Part shown: in pieces, positions 1-8,260 of the stretch
Position numbering within the stretch: position 1 is the first letter of the stretch
Layout: every line of letters starts with the position of its first letter
NCBI GenBank assembly: GCA_036011305.1
Contig: DASCNA010000168.1
Coordinates: 1 to 64,000 of the forward strand
DNA length: 64,000 nt
Direction: 5' to 3'
From: DASCNA01 sp036011305
GTDB lineage: Bacteria > Verrucomicrobiota > Lentisphaeria > Victivallales > GWF2-38-69
Notes under the pieces: model-generated
The model's input: only the letters and a program-made list of their open reading frames with translations
What the model was told of the DNA's origin: nothing
The model's database searches: none
Made by a program: the position numbers and the translations under genes

Positions 1-299
1 GAAAGATATGTGGCATTTAACAAATAGAATGGCTAGAAAAATTCTAGCTCATAATATTTGTACTGTTATAAATATAAAATTCGGGCTTAATATCTTGAGT
101 ATTGAGCCAATCGTTAATTAAAAGTCGAACATTAGATAAGATAGTCAATTTCTTAAAGAATAAAACAACGGGAAAATATTGCTTTTTTTTTAAGGGGAAA
201 ATGTATTCAAAAATTAATCCAGTTACTATGGATTTCACATAATAATGATTTTTTGCACAAAATAATTGAATTAAATGTTCTATGAAAAGGGAGTATTAG
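1..299. other. upstream region without a clear gene
   Basis: AT-rich sequence ahead of the sugar ABC operon. A 64-codon open frame on the minus strand (44-238) has no ribosome binding site and low-complexity composition, so I do not call it. The only clear signal is the AAGGGAG ribosome binding site at 287-293 that sets the start at 300. Confidence 0.5.
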
Positions 300-2216
300 A
301 TGAAGACAATTAAGCAAATTTTGCCTGTTGTGATCGCCTTTATTTTAATCTGTGTTGTTTTTGGGGTTTTGTCTCCAAGTTTTTTTACAGTCAATAATAT
401 AACAAATGTAATAATACAGGCTGCAATTAATGCTGTTCTTGCAGCGGGTATGACATTTATTATTATTACTGCCGGTATTGATCTGTCAGTGGGATCTGTT
501 TTAGCTTTTACAGGTATAGTGCTCGGTTTTGCACTTCACTCCGGAATGCCTATGGGGCTCGCTTTGATTATCTGTCTTATTGCGGGAGGCGGATGCGGGC
601 TGATTAACGGTCTATTAATAACCAAAGGTAAATTGCCTCCATTTATTGTAACTCTTGGTATGATGAGTATTGCCAGAGGTGCTGCCTTAATGTTGAATAA
701 CGGGAGCGCAGTATCGGGCTTTTCTGATTCATTCAGGTTTATAGCAAATGGTAGCATAATTGGAATTCCAATGTTTATTATTATTACAGCTATAGTTTAT
801 GCTTTAGGTTTTATCCTGTTAAGAAAAACACCGTTTGGGCGATATGTATATGCAATAGGGGGAAATGAAGAAGCTGCCAGGTTATCAGGTATAAAAACTA
901 AAAAAGTTTTAGTATGGGTATATGTTATCGGCGGTTTAATGGCAGGTCTTGCCGCCATTATGCTGACAGCCAGGATTAACTCTGCACAACCAACTGCTGG
1001 TAATACGTATGAACTTCTTGCTATTGCAGCTGTTGTAATTGGCGGAACCAGCTTAATGGGCGGCTATGGTTTTATTGCAGGAACAATTGTAGGTGCTTTG
1101 ATTATAAGCGTAATAAATAACGGTTTAAATTTATTGAATGTATCTTCTTTTCTACAGCAGGTCATTATTGGTCTCGTTATAATCTTGGCTGTTTTGATTG
1201 ACAGTTTCAGAAGCGGGAAGAGTAAAATTATTCCACGTAAATTTATCAGAAAATATTTTATCCCTATAGTAATTATTATCATATTTGTTTTCGGAGGACT
1301 TATTTATATAGGCGTGAAACAAAGCGAGAAGGCAAAAAGGCCTAAAATTGCATTCATTTTTAAAACTCTGAATAATCCATATTTTATTAATATGGAAAAA
1401 GGTGCCAGAGAAGCAATAAAAAAATATCCCCAGTATGACCTGATTGTTCAGGCTCCTGAAAGAGAAATTGATGTTGAAAAACAGATGCAGTATGTAGAAA
1501 ATATGATTATTCAGAAAGTGAAGGCTATATGTTTAACACCTAGTGCTTCAAAAGCGATACTGCCTGCTATAAAAAGAGCAAACGAAGCAGGTATCCCTGT
1601 GATTATTATAGATTCAGATGTGGACAGAGATTTAGCGAAAAAAATGGGAGTTAAAATTGTAACTTTCATAGGCTCTGACAACTATAACGGTGGAGAATTG
1701 GCAGCTGAATATATTAAAAAAATATTACATGGTGTTGGTCAGGTGGCTGTCGTGGAAGGAATGCCTGGTGCTGCTACCAATGAACAGAGGAAAAACGGTT
1801 TTCTTGATACTGTTAAGAAATATCCAGGAATTAAAGTTGTAGCTGTACAGCCTGCAAACTATGAAAGAAATATGGCTTACACTGTTGCTCAGAATATTTT
1901 ACAGGCAAATCCTAAATTAAATGCAATCTTTGCAGTTAGTGATTATATGGCACTGGGTGCAATGTCAGCAATTCAGGAGGCAGGTAAATCTAAGCAGGTC
2001 AAACTTGTAGGATTTGACTTTCTTGATGAAGCAAAAAAAGCACTTTTAGACGGTAATATGTCTGGAGATGTTGCTCAGTATCCAACTCTGATGGGTGAGG
2101 AAGGCATTGATTCAGCCATTAAAGCTATTAAAGGGGAGAAGGTTCCGGAGCTTCAGTATACAAAACTTGAAGTTATCACTAAAAAGAAAATTGAAGCAGA
2201 AACTGATTCTAAATAA
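300..2216 (+). CDS. fused sugar ABC permease and periplasmic-binding protein (RbsC-RbsB type)
   Basis: Inner-membrane permease of the ribose/galactose/autoinducer-2 (CUT2) class, joined in one chain to its substrate-binding domain. Residues 1 to about 315 are the permease, with TAGIDLSVGS early and GGNEEAARLSGI at the cytoplasmic coupling loop. A further helix (about 318-338, IPIVIIIIFVFGGLIY) carries the chain across the membrane. Residues about 347-638 are a type-1 periplasmic binding protein (KIAFIFKTLNNPYF, IPVIIIDSDVD, NAIFAVSD). Usual permeases are about 320 residues, so this is a true fusion without stop or frameshift. The start is set by AAGGGAG six bases upstream. The ATPase gene follows after 17 bases. 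The tethered binding domain implies a dedicated, non-exchangeable receptor. The sugar is unknown. Confidence 0.92.
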   Translation: MKTIKQILPVVIAFILICVVFGVLSPSFFTVNNITNVIIQAAINAVLAAGMTFIIITAGIDLSVGSVLAFTGIVLGFALHSGMPMGLALIICLIAGGGCGLINGLLITKGKLPPFIVTLGMMSIARGAALMLNNGSAVSGFSDSFRFIANGSIIGIPMFIIITAIVYALGFILLRKTPFGRYVYAIGGNEEAARLSGIKTKKVLVWVYVIGGLMAGLAAIMLTARINSAQPTAGNTYELLAIAAVVIGGTSLMGGYGFIAGTIVGALIISVINNGLNLLNVSSFLQQVIIGLVIILAVLIDSFRSGKSKIIPRKFIRKYFIPIVIIIIFVFGGLIYIGVKQSEKAKRPKIAFIFKTLNNPYFINMEKGAREAIKKYPQYDLIVQAPEREIDVEKQMQYVENMIIQKVKAICLTPSASKAILPAIKRANEAGIPVIIIDSDVDRDLAKKMGVKIVTFIGSDNYNGGELAAEYIKKILHGVGQVAVVEGMPGAATNEQRKNGFLDTVKKYPGIKVVAVQPANYERNMAYTVAQNILQANPKLNAIFAVSDYMALGAMSAIQEAGKSKQVKLVGFDFLDEAKKALLDGNMSGDVAQYPTLMGEEGIDSAIKAIKGEKVPELQYTKLEVITKKKIEAETDSK

Positions 2217-2233
2217 CACTGGGGGTACTTATT

Positions 2234-3745
2234 ATGTCAGATATAATCCTTGAGATGAAAGATATTGTAAAAGAATTTCCCGGAGTTAAAGCTTTGGATG
2301 GTGTTAATATAAAACTTATTAAAGGAGAGATGCTTGCTCTGGTAGGAGAGAACGGGGCAGGTAAATCAACTTTAATGAAGGTTCTGAGCGGAGTATATAC
2401 AGATTATGAAGGTGATATACTTTTAAGAAATAAAAAATGCACTTTCAAAGGGACAAAAGATGCTGAAAAAGCCGGTATTGCAATTATACATCAGGAGCTT
2501 AACCTGGTGAATGAATTGTCCGTTATGGAAAATATTTTCCTTGGCAGTGAGCCTAGGACTATGAAAATATTGACTGACTATAAAACCATGACAGATAAAA
2601 CAAATAAAATACTTAAAAGTCTGAATCTGGATATTGAATGTACTCAGATAGTAAAAGAGCTTTCTGTAGGTAAACAACAGATGGTGGAAATAGCAAAAGC
2701 TATATCGAAAAATGCCGATATCTTAATTTTTGATGAGCCAACTTCTGCTTTATCTGATAAAGAAGCAATAGCGCTTTTTGAGATTATTGACAAACTTCAG
2801 AAATCAGGAGTAAGCATTATTTATATCTCTCATAGAATGGATGAGATATTTACAATGCCCGACAAGATAAGTATCCTGCGTGATGGAGTATCAATCGGTA
2901 CATGGGATAGAGAAAAACTCGATCTGGATACTCTAATTAAGCATATGGTAGGAAGAGAAATTTCTCAAATCTATCCAACTATTAAAAATAAACCGGGCGA
3001 AGTTGTACTCAAAGTTGAAAATTTTAATGTTGATCATCCTCTTCTTTCCGGAGAAAAAATAGTTAAAGATATTAATTTTGAGCTAAGAAAAGGAGAAATA
3101 CTGGGTATTTCAGGTTTAATGGGGTCAGGTAGAAGTGAACTAGTAGAAGGAATATTTGGTGCTTTTTCTAAAGACACTCAGGGAAGTATAACTTTGTTTG
3201 GAGAAAAGGTCAAAATAAGAAATCCCAGAGATGCTATTGATTACGGTATGGCTCTTGTAACAGAAGATAGAAAAACTCTTGGATTGGTTTTACCTCACTC
3301 CGTTAGACAGAATATTACACTAAGTATACTGAAAAAACTGAAAAAACTCTTTGTTATCAATGAGAAAGCAGAAACAGAACTTGTAGATGAGTATATAAAA
3401 TCTCTTCGAATAAAAACACCTAACCCTGACTTTATAGTAAATAATTTGAGTGGAGGGAATCAGCAGAAGGTAATATTGGCCAAGTGTCTTGCTACAAAAC
3501 CTAAAATACTGATTCTAGACGAACCTACCAGAGGTATTGATATAGGATCTAAATCTGAAATTTATAATATCATCAAAGATCTCAGCGAAAGTGGAATTAG
3601 TATTATTATGGTTTCATCAGAATTGCCCGAAATATTAAAGCTATCTAATCGCATAATGGTTATGCGGGATGGGAAGTCACGTGCTGTCATTGACGCAAAA
3701 GATGCAGATCAGGGAACAATAATGTACCATGCTACTGCTGTTTAA
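2234..3745 (+). CDS. rbsA: sugar ABC transporter double ATPase (RbsA/MglA type)
   Basis: Cytoplasmic ATPase with two tandem nucleotide-binding domains that would energise the fused permease encoded just upstream. The first domain has Walker A GENGAGKST (about 38-46), signature LSVGKQQ (about 142) and Walker B ILIFDEPTSAL. The second has the degenerate Walker A GLMGSGRSE (about 294), LSGGNQQ (about 405) and ILILDEPTRGID. This asymmetry is normal for the RbsA/MglA/XylG family, and 503 residues is the usual length. A GGGGG-type ribosome binding site lies before the ATG. The two genes form a complete importer and no separate binding-protein gene is needed. Which sugar is moved cannot be read from the sequence, so the symbol names the family only. 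Confidence 0.93.
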   Translation: MSDIILEMKDIVKEFPGVKALDGVNIKLIKGEMLALVGENGAGKSTLMKVLSGVYTDYEGDILLRNKKCTFKGTKDAEKAGIAIIHQELNLVNELSVMENIFLGSEPRTMKILTDYKTMTDKTNKILKSLNLDIECTQIVKELSVGKQQMVEIAKAISKNADILIFDEPTSALSDKEAIALFEIIDKLQKSGVSIIYISHRMDEIFTMPDKISILRDGVSIGTWDREKLDLDTLIKHMVGREISQIYPTIKNKPGEVVLKVENFNVDHPLLSGEKIVKDINFELRKGEILGISGLMGSGRSELVEGIFGAFSKDTQGSITLFGEKVKIRNPRDAIDYGMALVTEDRKTLGLVLPHSVRQNITLSILKKLKKLFVINEKAETELVDEYIKSLRIKTPNPDFIVNNLSGGNQQKVILAKCLATKPKILILDEPTRGIDIGSKSEIYNIIKDLSESGISIIMVSSELPEILKLSNRIMVMRDGKSRAVIDAKDADQGTIMYHATAV

Positions 3746-3811
3746 AGTTTTTATACCTAAATGATAGACGTTTGTTGTGTTATAAAAAGACACTTAGCTT
3801 TTACTGTTTTT

Positions 3812-3849
3812 TTATCTGGATATATGTTACCCAATATGTATCCAGATAA
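3812..3849. other. perfect inverted repeat after the ABC operon
   Basis: Arms TTATCTGGATA (3812-3822) and TATCCAGATAA (3839-3849) pair perfectly over 11 bases with a 16-base loop. It sits between the ABC operon and the AbgT gene. No T-run follows on either strand, so it is not a textbook intrinsic terminator. It may be an mRNA 3'-end-protecting hairpin or an operator. Confidence 0.55.
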
Positions 3850-3921
3850 TATAAGTAGGCAGGGATAAGAATAGTATTTATTCAAAAAAATCATAATTCG
3901 TAAAAAATTGGAGTGGATTGT

Positions 3922-5439
3922 ATGCCGAGAAAGAAAAAAATAATCGAAAGATTTTTGAATTCTGTTGAAGTTGTGGGGAATAAATTACCGCACCCGGCAA
4001 CACTGTTTTTCCTGTTTGCTGTTGCTGTTTTAATTTTATCTTATATTGCATCAATATTAGACTGGTCTGCCATAAATCCAGTGACAAAAGAAATAATAAA
4101 TCCTGTTGATTTACTTTCTACATATGGTGTTCATGAAATTTTAAATAAAATGGTAACAAACTTTACAGGTTTTGCCCCGCTAGGTGTTGTTATTGTTGCA
4201 ATGCTCGGCATTGGTCTTGCTGACAGTAGTGGACTCATTGAAGCTGTATTACGTCTTTTTGTTTTAAAAACTCCAAGACGTCTTTTAACATTTGTATTGG
4301 TTTTTGCTGGAGTGATCTCTAATTTAGCTGCAGATGTCGGTTATGTTCTTTTAATTCCACTTGCCGGGATTATTTTCATTTCTATTAAACGCCATCCCAT
4401 TGTCGGAATGGCGGCCGCTTTTGCCGGTGTTTCAGGAGGTTATAGTGCAAATCTCTTTATTGGAACACTTGATCCGTTACTTGGTGGTTTGTCTACGGAA
4501 GCTGCCAGAATTTTAGATCCTGCATACACTGTATTAGCAACGGCTAATTATTACTTTATGGTTGTTTCTACATTTCTTGTCGCCATTTTAGGCACATTTG
4601 TGACAGAAAAAATTATTGCTCCAAGATTTGAAAATAAAGAATATAAACTTGATCATGAAGTGAAAGTAGAGCATTTGTCATCTGCTGAAAAGAAAGGTCT
4701 TGTATGGACACTTATCGCTTTTATAATATTAGTTCTAATCGTTGTTGCCGGTATAATTCCTACAAATGGACCGTTAAGAGGGATTGATGGAAATCTTCTT
4801 AGCTCTCCTCTTATAAAAGATTCTATTGCATTTATATTTATATTTTTCTGTGTACTTGGTTTTGTCTATGGTTATAAAACTGGTAAATTTAAAACAGATT
4901 CTGATGTGGTTCAGGGAATAACAGATAATATTAAAACACTTGCTACCTATATTGTCTTAGTTTTCTTTGCTGCACAGTTTATAGCCTATTTTAAATGGAG
5001 TAATCTAGGTCAGATTTTGGCAATTAAAGGTGCTGATCTTCTGGTAGCAATGAATGTCGGTACAGTACCGTTGATAGTTGGATTTATTATTCTTGCAGCA
5101 ATAATTAACCTTGTAATGGGAAGTGCATCAGCTAAATGGGCATTGATTGCACCTATTTTTATTCCTATGTTTATGCAGCTTCAATTTTCTCCAGAATTAA
5201 CACAGGTATTGTACCGTATCGGTGACAGTTGTACTAATCTTATATCTCCCATGATGAGTTATTTTGCATTGATTATTGCTTATTTCCAGAAATACGATGA
5301 GGATGCTAACATCGGAACAATTATATCAACTATGCTGCCTTACTCAATTATGTTCTTAATAGGCTGGTCAATATTAGCTATTATATGGGTGATGTTTGGA
5401 TTGCCGCTAGGTCCTGGGGCTCCATTGTTTTATAAATAA
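3922..5439 (+). CDS. AbgT-family transporter (p-aminobenzoyl-glutamate type)
   Basis: Inner-membrane secondary transporter of the AbgT family. Characterised members import p-aminobenzoyl-glutamate or export antimetabolites by ion coupling. The N-terminal VGNKLPHPATLF is a family hallmark, and the C-terminus GLPLGPGAPLFYK is also typical. Multiple hydrophobic helices span the protein, and 505 residues is normal. I start at ATG 3922 because GGAG at 3910-3913 is correctly spaced for it, whereas the GTG at 3913 lies in that ribosome binding site. The 3' end of a second, decayed copy lies at 8058-8150. The actual substrate here is unknown. Confidence 0.92.
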   Translation: MPRKKKIIERFLNSVEVVGNKLPHPATLFFLFAVAVLILSYIASILDWSAINPVTKEIINPVDLLSTYGVHEILNKMVTNFTGFAPLGVVIVAMLGIGLADSSGLIEAVLRLFVLKTPRRLLTFVLVFAGVISNLAADVGYVLLIPLAGIIFISIKRHPIVGMAAAFAGVSGGYSANLFIGTLDPLLGGLSTEAARILDPAYTVLATANYYFMVVSTFLVAILGTFVTEKIIAPRFENKEYKLDHEVKVEHLSSAEKKGLVWTLIAFIILVLIVVAGIIPTNGPLRGIDGNLLSSPLIKDSIAFIFIFFCVLGFVYGYKTGKFKTDSDVVQGITDNIKTLATYIVLVFFAAQFIAYFKWSNLGQILAIKGADLLVAMNVGTVPLIVGFIILAAIINLVMGSASAKWALIAPIFIPMFMQLQFSPELTQVLYRIGDSCTNLISPMMSYFALIIAYFQKYDEDANIGTIISTMLPYSIMFLIGWSILAIIWVMFGLPLGPGAPLFYK

Positions 5440-5823
5440 TAACAAACAGAAAAACTATTTACGTTATGTTGTCAGTTTTTTATTGTAAAATGACTGGCAA
5501 TTAATTCACATTTAATACTAAATATGGAGCATATCATAAACAAATAATATGTAGATTTGTTGTTATTTCGCAATATTGGAATTAAAGCTCGTTAAAAAGT
5601 TGGATTATGTCATATATACAGTGGAAAATATTATCAGTCAAAGTTATATTGCCGCAGAAGTATAATCTGACGTGGGGGAAAATGCGTTTTTTGATGTGAA
5701 TAATTAAAAATTAATTCATGAGAACGTGCAGAAAAATCAAATAATTTCAAGAGTATAAGTAAGTTTGCTAAAGGGGATGTCTCGAAAAATAATAAATATT
5801 ATAAAAGAGTGGGGGAGAAATAT
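5440..5823. other. long intergenic region, nothing identified
   Basis: About 380 bases between the AbgT gene and the organophosphate antiporter. No open frame with a ribosome binding site, no strong hairpin and no recognisable relic were found. The region ends in the GGGGGAG ribosome binding site (5811-5817) of the next gene, so a promoter for that gene is expected here but not clearly visible. Confidence 0.5.
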
Positions 5824-7197
5824 ATGGTAATTCCAAAATTTATACGTACTGGAGAAGCAAAACCTTTAATAAAAGATCAGAAGAAAATAGATTCTTCCTA
5901 TAAACATGCCAGAAAATCTGTAATTATTTCTATGATAGTAGGTTATGGTTTTTATTATGTCTGCCGTATGGCTCTTTCAGTAATAAAAGAACCGGCTATA
6001 GAGTCAGGTGCTTTAACTGCAATTCAATTGGGAGTTATCGGGTCACTTCTATCTCTTGTTTACGCTTTTGGGAAACTTACAAATGGATTTATTGCAGATA
6101 GGTGTAATATAAAAAGATTTCTGGCTATAGGTTTGTTTGTAAGTGCAATTATAAATATAGCATTGGGTTTTTATACAGGTTTTATATTCTTTGCAGTTTT
6201 GTGGGGGATCAATGGGTGGTTTCAATCTATGGGATCTGCACCATGTGTTGTTTCGTTATCTCAATGGTATTCGAACAAAGAAAAAAGTACTTGGTACGGT
6301 ATATGGAGCATAGCTCATTATATTGGAGAAGCAGCTACATTTATCGGGACGGCTTTTCTAGTAGTACATTTTGGATGGAAAAATGTTTTTGTCTGGCTAG
6401 GTGTCGGAGGTGTAATAGTAGCATATTTAACTTATAAGTTTATGTATGATAGACCTGAAGTTTATGGATTGCCTAATGTTGCCGACTATAAAAATGATCA
6501 TCTTATTACTAAAAAAGAACACAGTACTGATAAATTAACTATTTGGCAAACCCAACTTTTAGTAATAAAGAATCCTTATGTATGGCTAATAGCGCTGAGT
6601 GCTATGTGTATGGGGATTGTTCGATATGCAATTAATAGCTGGGGTATATTGTTTTTACAGGATTCGCAATCAATTTCATTGATAACAGCAGGTTCACTTC
6701 TTGCTATTACTCCGATTATGGGAGGTTTAGGGTCTTTTTTCTCAGGTATCATCTCAGATAAAATATTTAAGGCCCGTCATGCAGTTACGACGACATTTTT
6801 CTCTGCATCAATGGTTGTTTTTATAATATTATTTTGTTTTTCACCCAAAAGTATAATATTATTGGGGATTTATTTGGCAGGTTTCGGCTTTTCTATGGGG
6901 GTACTTCTATGTTTTATTGGTGGTATGCTTGCTGTTGCTATTTCCCCAACCAAAGCTACAGGTGCAGCAATGGGTATGATTGGCTTTCTTGCATATTTAG
7001 GTGCTTTTAGTCAGGATATTATAAATGGAGTACTTGTTCAACATGCTCAGCATATAGAAAAAATTCAAACAGTTACAGGTATAAAGGAAATAGTTAAATA
7101 TGATTTTCATTATGTGAAACTATTTTGGATAGTAACATCTATCTTAATGCTACTATTCATAATTCCAACAATTTATGCAAAGAAGAAACATGAGTAG
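5824..7197 (+). CDS. MFS organophosphate:phosphate antiporter (GlpT/UhpT/UhpC family)
   Basis: Inner-membrane major-facilitator protein of the OPA family, which exchanges sugar phosphates or glycerol-3-phosphate for inorganic phosphate. About twelve hydrophobic segments are visible. Family-like stretches include GYGFYYVCRMALSV in helix 1, FGKLTNGFIADRCNIKRF in the first inter-helix loop and the NGWFQSMGSAPCV region that lines the pore. Length (457) is typical. ATG 5824 is chosen over GTG 5809 because the GGGGGAG at 5811-5817 serves it. A PHP phosphatase gene follows after 17 bases, suggesting joint handling of a phosphorylated compound. Substrate unknown; a UhpC-like sensor role is a minor alternative. 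Confidence 0.88.
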   Translation: MVIPKFIRTGEAKPLIKDQKKIDSSYKHARKSVIISMIVGYGFYYVCRMALSVIKEPAIESGALTAIQLGVIGSLLSLVYAFGKLTNGFIADRCNIKRFLAIGLFVSAIINIALGFYTGFIFFAVLWGINGWFQSMGSAPCVVSLSQWYSNKEKSTWYGIWSIAHYIGEAATFIGTAFLVVHFGWKNVFVWLGVGGVIVAYLTYKFMYDRPEVYGLPNVADYKNDHLITKKEHSTDKLTIWQTQLLVIKNPYVWLIALSAMCMGIVRYAINSWGILFLQDSQSISLITAGSLLAITPIMGGLGSFFSGIISDKIFKARHAVTTTFFSASMVVFIILFCFSPKSIILLGIYLAGFGFSMGVLLCFIGGMLAVAISPTKATGAAMGMIGFLAYLGAFSQDIINGVLVQHAQHIEKIQTVTGIKEIVKYDFHYVKLFWIVTSILMLLFIIPTIYAKKKHE

Positions 7198-7214
7198 ATA
7201 AAAGGATAATAAGA

Positions 7215-7946
7215 ATGAATATAAAAATCGATCTACATATTCACACAGTAGCCTGCGGGCATGCTTATAGTACATTTACAGAAATAATAAAAGATGCTTC
7301 TGAAAAAAAAATGGAAACCATTGCCATTACCGAGCATGGTCCTGCACATGATCCAAAAGGTACTACACTGGATTTTTTCAATACATACAGAGTCCTTCCT
7401 GATGAGTTCAATGGAGTAAGAATATTGAAAGGTTGCGAGGCTAATATTATTACTAATTCAGGCGAGATAGATTTGCCTGAAAACCTTTTAAAAAAAATGG
7501 ATATCATCATTGCAAGTTTTCATACAAACTGCAAAAAAAGTGGAACAGTTGAAGAAAATACTCAGGCATATATTAATGCTATGAGGAATCCGTATATAGA
7601 TATAATAGGACATCCTGATGATATTAATTATTTCCCATATTGTCCGGACAAATTGGTAAAGGCTGCGATTGATAATGATGTTGCTCTAGAACTTAATAAT
7701 AGTTCAGCTCTGGCGCGACCTGGAAGCGGGAAGCTATGCATAGAAATGTTGAAAGCTGCAAAAAAATATGGAGCAAAGCTGTCAATAGGCTCTGATTCTC
7801 ATTATCATACGTCAATAGGAATTTTTGATTATGCTATAAAGCTTATAAAGGATTTAGAAATTGACAAAAACAAAATAATAAATTTATCAAAGGAAAGCTT
7901 GTCTAGTCATTTAAGACGAAATCATATAAAAACAAATTGGCTTTAA
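7215..7946 (+). CDS. PHP-domain phosphoesterase (YcdX-like)
   Basis: Cytoplasmic metal-dependent phosphatase of the PHP superfamily. The metal-binding HxH is DLHIHTVACGHAYST near residue 6. ITEHGP, the distal GHPDDINYF and the C-terminal SIGSDSHYH supply the further ligands expected in the trinuclear-zinc YcdX group. Length 243 matches YcdX. The ribosome binding site AAAGGA is about eight bases before ATG. It is probably cotranscribed with the organophosphate antiporter upstream, which makes dephosphorylation of an imported phosphoester plausible. Histidinol-phosphatase of the PHP type is an alternative, but no his genes are nearby. Confidence 0.85.
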   Translation: MNIKIDLHIHTVACGHAYSTFTEIIKDASEKKMETIAITEHGPAHDPKGTTLDFFNTYRVLPDEFNGVRILKGCEANIITNSGEIDLPENLLKKMDIIIASFHTNCKKSGTVEENTQAYINAMRNPYIDIIGHPDDINYFPYCPDKLVKAAIDNDVALELNNSSALARPGSGKLCIEMLKAAKKYGAKLSIGSDSHYHTSIGIFDYAIKLIKDLEIDKNKIINLSKESLSSHLRRNHIKTNWL

Positions 7947-8057
7947 AATACTTCTATTGCATATGGTATACCGTATCAGCCTATCATTCAGTTTCATATG
8001 ATAGTGGGAACCTAGACTACTGCCTAAAAGTGCCAATTAGATCATATTGTGTATAAT

Positions 8058-8150
8058 TATTCTATATTATATGGGTGGTCCATTTTAGCCGTAATATGGG
8101 TATTACTAGGACTTCCATTAGGCCCAGGAGCTCCTTTGTTTTATCAATAG
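8058..8150 (+). pseudogene. 3' relic of a second AbgT-family transporter gene
   Basis: Frame-true translation of the last part gives WSILAVIWVLLGLPLGPGA then PLFYQ and a TAG stop. This matches the C-terminus of the intact AbgT gene that ends at 5439 (WSILAIIWVMFGLPLGPGA). Upstream, YSILY replaces YSIMFLI and then similarity is lost. The DNA is clearly diverged from the intact copy, so this is an old paralogue rather than a recent duplication. The relic keeps its own terminator at 8161-8200. No start or ribosome binding site remains. Confidence 0.8.
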
Positions 8151-8160
8151 ATAGTATAAG

Positions 8161-8210
8161 AAATACCTGCAAAACCAAATCTGGAATGTGCAGGTATTTT
8201 ATAAAAATTT
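8161..8210 (+). terminator. intrinsic terminator behind the AbgT relic
   Basis: Arms AAATACCTGCA (8161-8171) and TGCAGGTATTT (8189-8199) pair over 11 bases, and the 3' arm runs into TTTATAAAAATTTTATT. It follows the stop of the AbgT relic and also lies between two convergent units, so it may now end the antiporter-phosphatase operon. Confidence 0.65.
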
Positions 8211-8260
8211 TATTATTGATAGTTTATTGATCGCTATTTCAAATACTGATTATATGTTTA

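Noticed and set aside
44..238. 64-codon minus-strand frame at the left edge
   Set aside because: No ribosome binding site, biased AT-rich composition and no similarity to anything recognised.
3812..3849. Inverted repeat as a rho-independent terminator of the rbs-type operon
   Set aside because: The stem is good but no T-run follows on the plus strand; the nearby T-run precedes it. I list it as a hairpin only.
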